Counted from the first letter of the stretch, positions 1 through 8,589 are shown. The stretch is DNA of 52,105 bases from Beijerinckiaceae bacterium (GCA_947453205.1 CANGFT010000027.1:1-52105); one strand, 5' to 3'. Numbers and translations are program-made. Notes: a model not told the origin generated them from the letters alone.

Positions 1-657
1 ACCCAGCGCCGCGCCGTCAACATCTGGCCGCGCCCCTATCAGGATCCCCATCCCCCGATCTGGTTGACGGGCTCGAGCGACTTTGCGGGCATCTCCCGCG
101 CCGCCGCGCGCGGCTTCGTCTTCGCGACCTTCCTGCAGCCCTATGAGAAGGTGCGCCAGCTCTTCGACGCCTATCGCGGCGCCTATCGCCTCAACGGCCA
201 GCCCGGCGGCGGCGGCACGGCCTTCATGCCGCTCGTCTATGTGGCCGACACCGAGTCGGAGGCGGAAGCCGGCATGCGGGAGCTGCTCTGGTACATGGCG
301 GCCAAGACAGAGCCGCAGTATCGCAACCCGCCCGGCTATGTGCCGGTGGAGTTCAACGTGAAGGCCCTGCAGGGCGCCTATTCCGGCCGCACCGACGCGA
401 TGCGTGCGCAGACGCTGGAGTTCCAGCGCGATCAGGGCGTGGTCATGTATGGGACGCCCGATCAGGTGGTGGCGCAGATCAAGCGCTTCTATGACCTCGT
501 CGGCGGCTTCGACCACCTCCTGATGATGATGCAGGCGGGCTTCCTCGACCACGAGCGCACCTGCAAGAACATCCGGCTCTTCGCCAGGGAGTGCTACCCC
601 GCGATCAAGGATCTGGCGCGCACCAAGCCGCTCGATCTGCCCATCGCTGCCGAATAG
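1..657 (+). CDS. LLM-class flavin-dependent oxidoreductase, C-terminal part (5' end outside window)
   Basis: The frame is open from base 1, so the gene begins before the window; the first in-frame start-like codon (TTG at 64) is internal. The 218 visible residues have the look of the luciferase-like monooxygenase fold: a PPIWLTGSS strand, then a long helical C-terminus with the family-typical segment MYGTPDQVVAQI near the end. Proteins of this family use FMNH2, or act as F420 or flavin reductases, to oxidise organic substrates in the cytoplasm. It lies 7 bp before an alpha/beta hydrolase on the same strand, so the two are probably one operon. A complete family member lies at 35087-36133 but is clearly diverged. 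The substrate is unknown; the family call is firm. Confidence 0.85.
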   Translation, partial: TQRRAVNIWPRPYQDPHPPIWLTGSSDFAGISRAAARGFVFATFLQPYEKVRQLFDAYRGAYRLNGQPGGGGTAFMPLVYVADTESEAEAGMRELLWYMAAKTEPQYRNPPGYVPVEFNVKALQGAYSGRTDAMRAQTLEFQRDQGVVMYGTPDQVVAQIKRFYDLVGGFDHLLMMMQAGFLDHERTCKNIRLFARECYPAIKDLARTKPLDLPIAAE

Positions 658-664
658 GTCGACC

Positions 665-1507
665 ATGCAAGGCCGCACGATCTCTATCGACGACGTCGTC
701 ACGCATTATTTCGAGGCGGGCGTCGAGCATAAGGGCCGCAAGCCAAGCGTGCTTCTTCTGCATTCGGCGGAGTTCGGCGGCTGCGCGGAGACCTCGTGGG
801 AACACAACATCCCGGCGCTTGCGCAGCATTATCATGTGCTGGCGCCGGACCATCTGGGCTTTGGACTGACCGACAAGGTCTTCGACTTCAATGGTCAGTT
901 CAACAAGCGCATCCGGCATATCCGCCGCTTCATCGAGGCCATGTGCGTCGACAAGGTGCATGTGATGGGCAGCTCCATGTCGGGCGGCCTTTGCCTCACC
1001 GTGGCGGCGCGGACCGAGCCCGACTGGCCGCTCGCCAGCGTCACCTGCTGCTCGGGCGGCGGCGACGCTCCGGACAATGACGCGCGCAAGGTGCTCAACA
1101 CCTATGACGGCTCGAAGGAGCATATGCGCCGCATCGTCGAGGTGATGTTCGTCGATCCCAAATGGGCGGCGGACGAGGCCTATATCGAGCGGCGCTGGAA
1201 ATGGAGCCGCGCGCCCGGCGCCTGGGAGGCCACCGCCGTCGCCCGCTTCAAAGCGCCCTTCCCCAAGGAAGACGACGCCCGCGCCGAGCGCAACGCGATC
1301 AACTACGGCAACATCCGCGTGCCCACCCTCGTCTTCGCGGGCAAGCTCGATCCCCTGCGCAACCCCGGCTACACCGACGGCTTCGTGCCGAAGATCCCGG
1401 ACTGCCGCCTGCATGTCTTCGAGAACGCAGGCCATATGGGCAACATCGAATGCGCCGCAGACTTCAACCGGCTGTGCCTTGAGTTCCTCGCGAGCGTGGA
1501 TGCTTGA
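665..1507 (+). CDS. alpha/beta hydrolase
   Basis: A 280-residue single-domain alpha/beta hydrolase. The nucleophile elbow is GSSMS with Ser104 as nucleophile; the acid is probably Asp229 (in AGKLDP) and the base His257 (in NAGHMG). An oxyanion-region motif LLHSAEFGG lies near residues 31-39. The arrangement is that of the meta-cleavage-product hydrolase and haloperoxidase-like group, which cleave C-C or ester bonds of small organic molecules. It follows the LLM oxidoreductase by 7 bp and is probably co-transcribed, which suggests the oxidised product is hydrolysed next. This is inference; the substrate cannot be read from sequence. Confidence 0.88.
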   Translation: MQGRTISIDDVVTHYFEAGVEHKGRKPSVLLLHSAEFGGCAETSWEHNIPALAQHYHVLAPDHLGFGLTDKVFDFNGQFNKRIRHIRRFIEAMCVDKVHVMGSSMSGGLCLTVAARTEPDWPLASVTCCSGGGDAPDNDARKVLNTYDGSKEHMRRIVEVMFVDPKWAADEAYIERRWKWSRAPGAWEATAVARFKAPFPKEDDARAERNAINYGNIRVPTLVFAGKLDPLRNPGYTDGFVPKIPDCRLHVFENAGHMGNIECAADFNRLCLEFLASVDA

Positions 1508-1521
1508 TCTGATGGCATTTG

Positions 1522-1586
1522 GCAGTCGGCCGTTGGGCCCTGATCGACCGCCTAATGCCGACTGCCTAATCCCGACTGCCGACTGC
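1522..1586. repeat. Degenerate 7-bp repeat GCAGTCG with inverted copies
   Basis: One copy of GCAGTCG lies at 1522-1528 and three copies of its reverse complement CGACTGC at 1559-1565, 1573-1579 and 1580-1586. They sit between two convergent genes. The same heptamer flanks 51081-51384, and a one-base variant lies at 21660-21687. Facing copies can pair into hairpins, so a terminator role for the convergent pair is possible but unproven. Confidence 0.75.
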
Positions 1587-1596
1587 CCACCTCCTC

Positions 1597-2628
1597 CTAC
1601 TGCCCCGACGTCGCCGCCTTCACGCGCTCGACCACCTGCGGGGGCGTGTCATAGACCCTGGTGACGAGGGCCTGCAGGTCTTCGCCTGACATGGGCTCCA
1701 CGTCGAGGTTCATCTTCTTCGCCTCGGCGATGAAGGCCGGGTCTTTGAACGCGTCCATGAAAGCCCTGCGCATGGCGCTTATGCGCTCCGCGGGAACCTC
1801 GGCGGCCATGATATAGGGGCGGCCGAACTGCTCCTGGCTGTAGACGAGGTCGAGCGCGCTGCGCTCCTGCTCATTGCGCGCGAAATCAACGCTTTTCGGC
1901 ACGGCCTGCTTGTCGAGATCCGGATTGCCGACCGAGGCTTCCTGCACAAGCACCTTCACGAGCCCGCTGCGGAACCAGTCGGGATGGGTGGCGAAGACGC
2001 TGGCCCAGGCGGCGCCGCACTGACCATGGATTTCACCCTTCTCGATGGCGAGCTGGACTTCGCGATTGCCGGAATAGCCGAGCACCACTTTGAATTTCGT
2101 GCCGAGAACCGCGTTGAGCAGCAGCGGGAAGTCGCGCGTGGAGGCCGCCTCGCCGCCCGAGCCCATGACGATCTGCGTCTTGCGCGCCTCTTCGAAGGTC
2201 GTGGCGGGCGCGTCCGTGCGCACCACGCAGACATAGACGTCGCGGTTGGCGTTGCCGATATAGCGGAAGGCCGCGGGGTCGTAGCGCACCTTGCGCTTGT
2301 CGCCGAGCACGGGCTCGATGATGTTGCCGGGGTGGATGGCGCCCAGCACCGTCCCGTCCTTCGGCGCCACCGCCGTGACATAATAGGCCGCCGTGGCGCC
2401 CGCCGCGCCCGGCATGTTCTGCGCGACCACTGTCGGATTGCCCGGAATATGCGCGCCGATATGACGGGCGATGAGCCGCCCATAGGTGTCGAAGCCCCCG
2501 CCCGGCGCCGAGGCGATGACGACCGACACCGTCTTGCCCCGGTAGAAAGGCGCCACATCCTGCGCCTGCGCCGCGCCGCCGCAGACGAGCGCCGCCAACC
2601 CCGCCATGAAACGCAATGCGCTGGACAT
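1597..2628 (-). CDS. Tripartite tricarboxylate transporter (TTT/Bug) substrate-binding protein
   Basis: A 343-residue periplasmic binding protein of the Bug/TctC family. The start is ATG at 2628, preceded by the strong ribosome binding site GGGAGAGAAGG; a TTG five codons upstream overlaps that site and is less likely. The N-terminus is a signal peptide (hydrophobic run, then AQAQD). Family motifs follow: FYRGKTVSVVIASAPGGGFD, IPGNPTVVAQNMPGAAG and APKDGTVLG. It captures an anionic organic solute, usually a carboxylate, for a TctA/TctB permease, but no permease gene is in this window. It is last in a minus-strand run with an amidohydrolase and a Rieske protein. The protein at 32968-34017 is a close paralogue. 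Confidence 0.92.
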   Translation of the reverse strand: MSSALRFMAGLAALVCGGAAQAQDVAPFYRGKTVSVVIASAPGGGFDTYGRLIARHIGAHIPGNPTVVAQNMPGAAGATAAYYVTAVAPKDGTVLGAIHPGNIIEPVLGDKRKVRYDPAAFRYIGNANRDVYVCVVRTDAPATTFEEARKTQIVMGSGGEAASTRDFPLLLNAVLGTKFKVVLGYSGNREVQLAIEKGEIHGQCGAAWASVFATHPDWFRSGLVKVLVQEASVGNPDLDKQAVPKSVDFARNEQERSALDLVYSQEQFGRPYIMAAEVPAERISAMRRAFMDAFKDPAFIAEAKKMNLDVEPMSGEDLQALVTRVYDTPPQVVERVKAATSGQ

Positions 2629-2701
2629 CCTTCTCTCCCTCAAAGCAATCGGGCGGCCCTTGTGAGGCCGCCCGCAATCATCTCGACACCGCCGTGTGAA
2701 C

Positions 2702-3946
2702 TCAACACTCGACGTAGTTGCCGTATTTGATGAGGTTCTGCTTCTGGGCCTCGTTGCGGGGCGGCAGCTTGAAGAGCTTGTGCGCCGTGCCGCCGAGGAT
2801 GTTGTGACGGGCCTTGTCCGTGAGGAAGGGCAGATCCCAGATCGTCGAGGGCAGATCGAAGTCCCAGTGGGGATAGTCGGAGGCGTAGAGCAGCGAGTTT
2901 TCCGCGTCGATCATGCGGAAGGTGCACTCCAGCGCATCCATGTCCTGAATCTCCATGGGCTGCGACGAATAGAACATCTCGCGCATATATTCGGAGGGCT
3001 TGCGCTTCAGCAGCGGGCATTCCGAGGGACGCAGCATGAACTCGTGGTCGATGCGCTGCATGACGAAGGGGATCCAGGCGAGGCCGGCTTCGATCCACAG
3101 AACGGGCAGCTTGGGGAAGCGCTCGTTCATGCCGTTCACGATCCAGTTCGTGCAATGCAGAATGTTGTACCAGGAGAAGCCCAGAGCATGGGCCGAGATG
3201 AAGCGGTTGCAGCTCTGGAAGGTGTGGTCGCCCCATGACGGACCGGAGTGGAAGGCCAGGGTCTGGCCGCGCTCTTCGATGGCGCGATAGGTCTTCATAT
3301 AGGCGTTGTCATAGACCGGCATCTTGGGACGGACGGTCGTGACCATCCAGCCGCCGACGCCCTTGCGATGACCAAAGGTCTCGACGCAGCGCAGCGAGCC
3401 CTCGGGATCGCCGAAGGGCAGCGAGAGCTGGGTGAACATGCGCCCGTTTGTCTGCGGCAGGGCGACTTCCGTGACCCAGCGGTTGTAGGCCCAGCACAGT
3501 TCGAACTCCATCTCCTTCTGGGGATGCAGGCCGACGTTGAGCATGCCCGTGGGGAAGAGGCAGGAATAGTCGACGCCCATGGCGTCCATCCAGCGCTCGC
3601 CGAGCTGGGCGTCGCGCAAGCGGCCCGGATCGGTCTTCTCGGTGGAGCGCAGGGGATAGCGCGTCACGCGGCCGCCCATGTCCTGATAGCCGGGCACGGA
3701 GGGGAGCACGCTGCCGCGTCCGCCCTTGGAGCGGGCCGCCATTGCGAGCTGCTTGAGAACCTCGTTCTCCATGAAGGGGAGAATCTCACCGAAGTTTTCG
3801 TTTTCGTAGTGATGCGCGTCGACGTCGACGATCAGCACATCGTCGAACTTACGGTCACGCGTCTGCTTGGCGGCGTGGGCGAGGAGCTTGGTTGTGTTGA
3901 GCTCGTCCACCTGAACGCGGCGGCCACGATCTGAAATGAGGTCCAT
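2702..3946 (-). CDS. Amidohydrolase-2 family metal-dependent hydrolase or decarboxylase (ACMSD-like)
   Basis: A 414-residue TIM-barrel protein of the amidohydrolase-2 family. Its early metal motif is DVDAHHYE (about residues 41-48) and a late motif is YASDYPHWDFD, where the conserved Asp is expected; the barrel His may lie in LAFHSGPSWGDH. Members include aminocarboxymuconate-semialdehyde decarboxylase and other non-oxidative aromatic acid decarboxylases or hydrolases. The start ATG at 3946 follows an excellent site, AGGAGGGAAAG. It sits between the Lys/Ala-rich protein and the TTT binding protein on the same strand, which fits a role in breaking down an aromatic or heterocyclic acid brought in by that transporter. 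The exact reaction is unknown. Confidence 0.87.
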   Translation of the reverse strand: MDLISDRGRRVQVDELNTTKLLAHAAKQTRDRKFDDVLIVDVDAHHYENENFGEILPFMENEVLKQLAMAARSKGGRGSVLPSVPGYQDMGGRVTRYPLRSTEKTDPGRLRDAQLGERWMDAMGVDYSCLFPTGMLNVGLHPQKEMEFELCWAYNRWVTEVALPQTNGRMFTQLSLPFGDPEGSLRCVETFGHRKGVGGWMVTTVRPKMPVYDNAYMKTYRAIEERGQTLAFHSGPSWGDHTFQSCNRFISAHALGFSWYNILHCTNWIVNGMNERFPKLPVLWIEAGLAWIPFVMQRIDHEFMLRPSECPLLKRKPSEYMREMFYSSQPMEIQDMDALECTFRMIDAENSLLYASDYPHWDFDLPSTIWDLPFLTDKARHNILGGTAHKLFKLPPRNEAQKQNLIKYGNYVEC

Positions 3947-3983
3947 AGTCTTTCCCTCCTGTTTGTTCCAAACGGCGGCGCGG

Positions 3984-4589
3984 TCAGACTCCCGACCAGC
4001 TCTGCCACATACCCAGTTCGAAGACCTGCAGATCCACCGCTTTCAGCAGCGCGCTGCAGGTTATCATCGCATCGGTTCCAGTCACAGCGGCCCGCCCGGA
4101 CAGCAGGGGATATTTGTTCCCGCTCTCCTGATTGGCGCCGTAGATCTTGCAGATGACGCCGACGAGGGCCTGCGTGGCCTCCGGCGTCAGCACCTCGAGT
4201 TCGCCAGCCTCGAACTTCGCCTCGAGGGCGGCGACGAGCGCCAGAGCCTGCTTCGACTCTGCGGTCTGGCGGGCCTCGACGCGGGCGGGGGCCGAAATCT
4301 TGCGCAAGATTTCGACCTTGGGGGCCTTCTCAGCCTTCGCCTTGGCGGTCTTGGCCTTGTCGGCGTTGGGCTTGTCGCCTTTCGCCTTGGCCTTGCTGGA
4401 GGGCACGCCCTCCCAAATGGCCTTGACGAAATGCACCTTGTCCTCGCCCACCAGAGCGCCGGCCGCGACGCCCGCATGGGCCTCAGCCTTGACCTTGGCA
4501 GGCTTCGCCGGCTTGGCGGCCTTGGCGGGCTTCCCAGCCTTTCCAGCCTTGGCCTTCGGAGCCGTCTTGCCGGCCTTAGGCGACGACAT
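3984..4589 (-). CDS. Lys/Ala/Pro-rich protein of unknown function, partner of the Rieske gene
   Basis: A 201-residue protein that I do not recognise. Residues 1 to about 95 are low in complexity, made of Lys, Ala and Pro repeats (GKAGKPAKAAKPAKPAK and similar), and are probably disordered and strongly basic. Within them is a short non-repetitive patch, VHFVKAIWEGVPSS. The C-terminal 90 residues look folded, with alternating helices and the patch VICKIYGANQESGNKYPLL. No signal peptide or membrane segment is visible. Its start overlaps the 3' end of the Rieske gene by 14 bp, so translation is probably coupled. The C-terminal part could be a small subunit or chaperone for the neighbouring enzymes; this is a guess from position alone. 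Confidence 0.75.
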   Translation of the reverse strand: MSSPKAGKTAPKAKAGKAGKPAKAAKPAKPAKVKAEAHAGVAAGALVGEDKVHFVKAIWEGVPSSKAKAKGDKPNADKAKTAKAKAEKAPKVEILRKISAPARVEARQTAESKQALALVAALEAKFEAGELEVLTPEATQALVGVICKIYGANQESGNKYPLLSGRAAVTGTDAMITCSALLKAVDLQVFELGMWQSWSGV

Positions 4590-4938
4590 AGACGTCGTTT
4601 CCTTTCTGGACGACGTCGTACTTCCGCAGCTTGAGCTTGCGGTTGGAGACGTGCTCGCCGGTCTTCATGTCATATTCGTAGCCATGCCACGGACAGACGA
4701 AGTTCATGTCATTGGTGAAGTGAAGGCCCATCGAGGTCTTGTCGGGGCGCAGGCGCTCCTCGACGCGGGCGATGGTCAGGCCCTCGCAGGCCGGTCCGCC
4801 CTGATGCAGGCAGAAGTTGCTGTAGGCGTAGAACTCGCCCTCATGCCTAAAGATGCCGATCTCGTGTTCGCCGATGCGCACGATCTGACGATCGCCATCC
4901 TTGAACTCGGACGCCTTTCCCACGAACTGCTCGGCCAT
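4576..4938 (-). CDS. Rieske [2Fe-2S] domain protein (ferredoxin-like)
   Basis: A 120-residue single-domain Rieske protein. The cluster ligands are C43-x-H45 and C82-P-W-H85, followed by GYEYD, as in Rieske ferredoxins and the N-domain of ring-hydroxylating oxygenases. The ATG at 4938 is chosen because GGGAGGA lies about 8 bp upstream; a longer frame to 4980 lacks such a site. The gap between the ligand pairs is 36 residues, about twice the usual 15-17, so the segment between the cluster loops holds an insertion. It probably passes electrons to an oxygenase. It is first in a run with the Lys/Ala-rich protein, the amidohydrolase and the binding protein, just downstream of a LysR gene and its likely box. 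Confidence 0.9.
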   Translation of the reverse strand: MAEQFVGKASEFKDGDRQIVRIGEHEIGIFRHEGEFYAYSNFCLHQGGPACEGLTIARVEERLRPDKTSMGLHFTNDMNFVCPWHGYEYDMKTGEHVSNRKLKLRKYDVVQKGNDVYVVA

Positions 4939-5066
4939 GAGCGGTGATCCTCCCGGAAATGAAGTCAGGCTGTCGCGCACTGGCGCGCCCTGCCCTTACC
5001 GATCTAAGGAAAGGCGGAGCCGTCGTCCAAGACATAATCGTTGGGGCAGACCAAAGCTTTTCGTGG

Positions 5067-5079
5067 TGTGCGCTGCACA
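5067..5079. promoter_or_regulatory. Probable LysR-type box (T-N11-A palindrome)
   Basis: TGTGC-GCT-GCACA is a perfect 5-3-5 palindrome matching the T-N11-A pattern of LysR-family sites. It lies about 130 bp upstream of the Rieske start codon, in the 151-bp gap after the LysR stop. This is where an activator site for the Rieske operon would be expected. No binding evidence is available. Confidence 0.5.
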
Positions 5080-5089
5080 ATAAGCAAAA

Positions 5090-6013
5090 TCAGCGCAATG
5101 GCCGCGCATAGGGCTCCATGGAGGCCAGCGCCTTGGCGGAAAGTCCGTGGAGAAACTCCAGCACCGCCTCCTCATGGGTGAAGCCCGGGCGCTTGAGCGG
5201 GCGCACCATATAGAGCGTGCGGGTGATGGACGGCCGCTCGATGCGCCGGGCGACGAGCCCGCCGCTCTCGATCTCACGCGGCGCCAGCGAATAGGGCATG
5301 ATGGTGGCGCCGCCGCTGCGGGCGATCAGCGCCTTCATCGAGGAGATGGAATGGACCTCATAGGCGAGGCGCATGGTCAGTCCGAGCCGCCGCGCCTCTC
5401 CCTGCACGATGTTGCGGATGATGCCGCGCTCCCCCGCAATGACCAGTTCAAAATCCAGCGCCTGCGCCAGGCTCACAGGCCCCGGCGCGACCCTGGCTTC
5501 GGGGCTGGTGACGAGCAGCAGGTCCTCCTCGAGCAAAGCGACGCGCTCGAGATCGGGCCGCTCGGCCACGTTCCAGGCGAAGGCGACGTCGATCTGGCCC
5601 CGGTCGATGGCGTCGAGCAGGACCACGCTGCGCTCCTCCACCAGGCTGAGGGAGACGCCTGGCAGGCTGCGGCGGGCCTCGATCAGAAGGTCCGGCCCCA
5701 GCAGCAGCATCAGGCTGGGCGGCATGCCCAGCACCACATGGTCGGTCTTGGGAGAGGAGAAGGCCTGCAATTCCCGCTGGGTGGCCTCAACATCCGCCAG
5801 AATCCGCCGCGCCCGCTCAAACAGCAGCTTGCCCGCCTCCGTCGGCGTGACGCCGCGCGAATGGCGCACGAGAAGGTCGAGACCCAATTCGCTTTCGAGC
5901 TGGCGGATCTGCACGCCAAGCGCGGGCTGGGCGACGTTCAGTTGTTCGGCCGCCGCCGTCATGTTGCCGGCCTCGACCACCCTGATGAAATATGACAACT
6001 GCCGGAAGTTGAT
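5090..6013 (-). CDS. LysR-family transcriptional regulator
   Basis: A 307-residue LysR regulator: an N-terminal winged helix-turn-helix (NFRQLSYFIRVVEAGNMTAAAEQLNVAQPALG, described here by its ends), a linker helix, and a periplasmic-binding-like effector domain from about residue 90. The family's Met-Asn-Phe-Arg-Gln-Leu start is matched here as Ile-Asn-Phe, with ATC at 6011-6013 where the start codon should be and AAAGGGGAGG five bases upstream. TTG codons further upstream (6064, 6085) have no such site, so ATC is proposed as a rare start. The gene precedes the Rieske operon on the same strand and probably controls it through the palindrome at 5067-5079, responding to a pathway intermediate. 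Confidence 0.88.
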   Translation of the reverse strand: MNFRQLSYFIRVVEAGNMTAAAEQLNVAQPALGVQIRQLESELGLDLLVRHSRGVTPTEAGKLLFERARRILADVEATQRELQAFSSPKTDHVVLGMPPSLMLLLGPDLLIEARRSLPGVSLSLVEERSVVLLDAIDRGQIDVAFAWNVAERPDLERVALLEEDLLLVTSPEARVAPGPVSLAQALDFELVIAGERGIIRNIVQGEARRLGLTMRLAYEVHSISSMKALIARSGGATIMPYSLAPREIESGGLVARRIERPSITRTLYMVRPLKRPGFTHEEAVLEFLHGLSAKALASMEPYARPLR

Positions 6014-6086
6014 GGCGGCCTCCCCTTTGCGCCATTGATAGAGCTTTGGCGCGGGGGGGTGCAAGGGGCGCGCGAAGCGCAGCAAA

Positions 6087-7238
6087 TCAGCCCGCGAAAT
6101 AATCCCTGAGCACCCGCCCGTAGATCGCTGTAAGCCCCTCGAGGTCCGCGACCGCTATATGTTCATCCACCGCATGCATGGTCTTGCCGACAAGGCCGAA
6201 TTCGACGACCGGGCAGACGTTCTTGATGAAGCGCGCGTCCGAGGTGCCCCCCGTGGTGGAGAGTTCGGGGCGACGGCCCGTTTCAGCCTCCACAGCACGC
6301 GCGACCATGTCGACGAAGGGGCCGGGCTGGGTCAGGAAGGCGTGGGCGTTGGTGGGCGCCATGTCGAGCGTGTAGTTGGCTGCGCCCGCCACGGCGGCGA
6401 GCCGCTTGCGCAACTCCGCCTCCAGCGTCTGCGGCGTCCACAGATCGTTGAAACGGATGTTGAAAGCGGCCTTCGCCTGCGCGGGGATCACATTCACGGC
6501 GGGGTTGCCGACGTCGATGGTGGTGATCTCGAGGTTCGAGGGGTCGAAATGGGCGGTCCCGCCATCAAGGGGGCTCGCCAGAAGGGCGGCGCAGAGGCGC
6601 AGGATATGGTGGACCGGATTGTCGGCGAGATGGGGATAGCCCACATGGCCCTGCTTGCCCTGCACGGTCAGGCGCCCCGACAGCGACCCGCGACGGCCGA
6701 TCTTGATCATGTCGCCCAGCGCATCGGGATTGGTGGGCTCGCCAAGGATGCAATGGTCGAAGCGCTCGCCGCGCGCCTGCGCCCAGTCCAGCAGCTTCAC
6801 CGTGCCGTTGACGGCAGGGCCTTCCTCGTCGCCGGTGATGAGAAAGGCGATGGAGCCCCTGGGCAGGCCATGGGCGCGCAGATGGGCGAGGGCCGCGGCG
6901 ATGGAGGCGGCCACCCCGCCCTTCATGTCGGTCGCGCCCCGGCCCCAGATCATGCCCTCGGCCAGCTCCGCCGAGAAAGGATCGAACCGCCAGGCGCTGG
7001 CGTCTCCGACCGGCACCACATCCGTATGGCCCGCAAAAAGCAGGCAGGGGGCGCCCGTTCCGATGCGCGCATAGAGATTGGGCGTGTCCGGATAGCCCTC
7101 CTGCGAAAAGCTCACGAGATGGGTCTCGAAGCCCGCTTGCGCGAGCGTGCGCTCGATCAGCCCCAGCGCGCCGGCATCCGCCGGGGTCACGGAGGGACAG
7201 CGGATGAGGGCGCGGCAGAGGTCGAGGGCCTCGCTCAC
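6087..7238 (-). CDS. dapE: Succinyl-diaminopimelate desuccinylase DapE
   Basis: A 383-residue M20-family metalloenzyme that removes succinate from N-succinyl-LL-2,6-diaminopimelate in the lysine and peptidoglycan pathway. Zinc ligands and catalytic residues are visible: H71 in [10 protein letters not shown]104 in [10 protein letters not shown], and the pair E138-E139 in ITGDEEG. A late His is in [14 protein letters not shown] at 7238 is the start; the frame is open for 136 codons further but that part belongs antisense-like to the membrane gene and has no family similarity. The GTG overlaps the stop of the upstream membrane gene by 4 bp (GTGA), so dapD, the membrane gene and dapE form one operon. 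Confidence 0.96.
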   Translation of the reverse strand: MSEALDLCRALIRCPSVTPADAGALGLIERTLAQAGFETHLVSFSQEGYPDTPNLYARIGTGAPCLLFAGHTDVVPVGDASAWRFDPFSAELAEGMIWGRGATDMKGGVAASIAAALAHLRAHGLPRGSIAFLITGDEEGPAVNGTVKLLDWAQARGERFDHCILGEPTNPDALGDMIKIGRRGSLSGRLTVQGKQGHVGYPHLADNPVHHILRLCAALLASPLDGGTAHFDPSNLEITTIDVGNPAVNVIPAQAKAAFNIRFNDLWTPQTLEAELRKRLAAVAGAANYTLDMAPTNAHAFLTQPGPFVDMVARAVEAETGRRPELSTTGGTSDARFIKNVCPVVEFGLVGKTMHAVDEHIAVADLEGLTAIYGRVLRDYFAG

Positions 7239-7723
7239 GAGGGATCCCTGAGCAGGCCGAGATCCACCACATTCCAGAGGATCGTCGTCAGAAGGGCGGC
7301 GTCGGCGAGCGTGACGGTCCACCAGGGCATGGATTCGCTGACGCGCGGATGGAGCCAGTGCGCGGCGCCGCTGAGGAGCGCGAAGAGCGGGAGCAGCCCC
7401 GCAAGCGCTGGCGGACGCCCGCGCGCCCGGCAACGCTTGGCCGAGAGATTGTAATGGCTCACGCTGATGAGGATCACGCAGAAGCCGAAGAACACGAGAT
7501 AGGCGTAGGCGGCGAAGATGTTCGCATCGAACAATTCGGTGCGGGAGGCTACGTTCTGCGCCTCGTAGGCATAGGTTCCGACCTCCCTCCAGATGGCGGT
7601 CAGAATGGCGAGGCAGCCCGTCAGGAAGATGGTGCTGCGCCACCACATGCCGCGATCAATGACCCCCTGGTCCGTGCGGAACAGGAAGGTCAGGATCTCC
7701 GAGGTGCTGGCGTTCGGGGGCAT
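7235..7723 (-). CDS. Small integral membrane protein between dapD and dapE
   Basis: About 162 residues with four likely membrane segments ([48 protein letters not shown] and [17 protein letters not shown]). It has no enzymatic motif and I cannot name it; small proteins of this kind lie between dapD and dapE in related genomes as far as I recall. The start is ATG at 7723 or GTG at 7729, both within reach of a GAGGG site. It begins 8 bp after the dapD stop and overlaps dapE by 4 bp, so it is translated with the diaminopimelate enzymes, but a role in that pathway is not shown. Confidence 0.8.
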   Translation of the reverse strand: MPPNASTSEILTFLFRTDQGVIDRGMWWRSTIFLTGCLAILTAIWREVGTYAYEAQNVASRTELFDANIFAAYAYLVFFGFCVILISVSHYNLSAKRCRARGRPPALAGLLPLFALLSGAAHWLHPRVSESMPWWTVTLADAALLTTILWNVVDLGLLRDPS

Positions 7724-7731
7724 GCTCACCC

Positions 7732-8589
7732 TCAGTCCCTCAGCAGCTCATTGATGCCCGTCTTGGAGCGGGTCTGCGCGTCCACGGTCTTGACGATGAC
7801 GGCGCAATAGAGCGAGGGGCCGGGGGTTCCATCCGGCAGGGGCTTGCCGGGCAGCGAGCCGGGCACGACCACCGAATAGGGCGGCACATAGCCCACATGG
7901 ACCACGCCGGTGCTGCGGTCGATGATGCGGGTGGAGGCGCTGATGAAGACGCCCATGGAGAGCACCGAACCCTCGCCCACGATCACGCCCTCGACCACTT
8001 CGGAGCGGGCGCCGATGAAGCAGTTGTCCTCGATGATGGTCGGATTGGCCTGCAGGGGCTCCAGAACGCCGCCGATGCCCACGCCGCCCGACAGATGGAC
8101 GTTCTTGCCGATCTGCGCGCAGCTGCCCACGGTCGCCCAGGTGTCGACCATCGTGTTCTCGTCCACATAGGCGCCGAGATTCACGAAGGAGGGCATGAGG
8201 ACCACGTTCTTCGCGATGAAGGCCGAGCGGCGCACGATGCAGCCGGGCACCGAGCGGAAGCCCGCCGCGCCATGCTCCTTGGCGGTCCAGCCCTCGAACT
8301 TGGAGGGCACCTTGTCCCACCAGGAGGAGCCGCCGGGGCCGCCCGAAATCGCCCACATGTCATTGAGGCGGAAGGAGAGCAGCACGGCCTTCTTCAGCCA
8401 CTGGTTGACCGCCCAGGCCTCCGGCCCGCTCTTGCCCTCGACCTTATAAGCCACGCGCGCCGCGCCGGTGTCGAGCAGGTTCAGCGCCTCGTTCACGGCG
8501 TCACGCACCTCGCCCGTGGTGGCGGCCGTGACATTGGCGCGGTCCTCGAAGGCGGCTTCGATGATTTTTTCGAGTTGAGCGTGCGACAT
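7732..8589 (-). CDS. dapD: 2,3,4,5-tetrahydropyridine-2,6-dicarboxylate N-succinyltransferase DapD
   Basis: A 285-residue acyltransferase that uses succinyl-CoA to acylate tetrahydrodipicolinate, the step before the aminotransferase and DapE in diaminopimelate synthesis. The N-terminal helical part ([17 protein letters not shown]) is followed by a left-handed parallel beta-helix with hexapeptide repeats (residues about 105-220: [34 protein letters not shown]) and a C-terminal cap. Length matches the family. It is first in the dapD-membrane protein-dapE operon and divergent from dnaN across 226 bp. Confidence 0.97.
   Translation of the reverse strand: MSHAQLEKIIEAAFEDRANVTAATTGEVRDAVNEALNLLDTGAARVAYKVEGKSGPEAWAVNQWLKKAVLLSFRLNDMWAISGGPGGSSWWDKVPSKFEGWTAKEHGAAGFRSVPGCIVRRSAFIAKNVVLMPSFVNLGAYVDENTMVDTWATVGSCAQIGKNVHLSGGVGIGGVLEPLQANPTIIEDNCFIGARSEVVEGVIVGEGSVLSMGVFISASTRIIDRSTGVVHVGYVPPYSVVVPGSLPGKPLPDGTPGPSLYCAVIVKTVDAQTRSKTGINELLRD

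Noticed and set aside
7239-7646. N-terminal extension of dapE by 136 codons
   Set aside because: The added residues are the shifted-frame image of the small membrane gene. The family begins at the GTG 7238.
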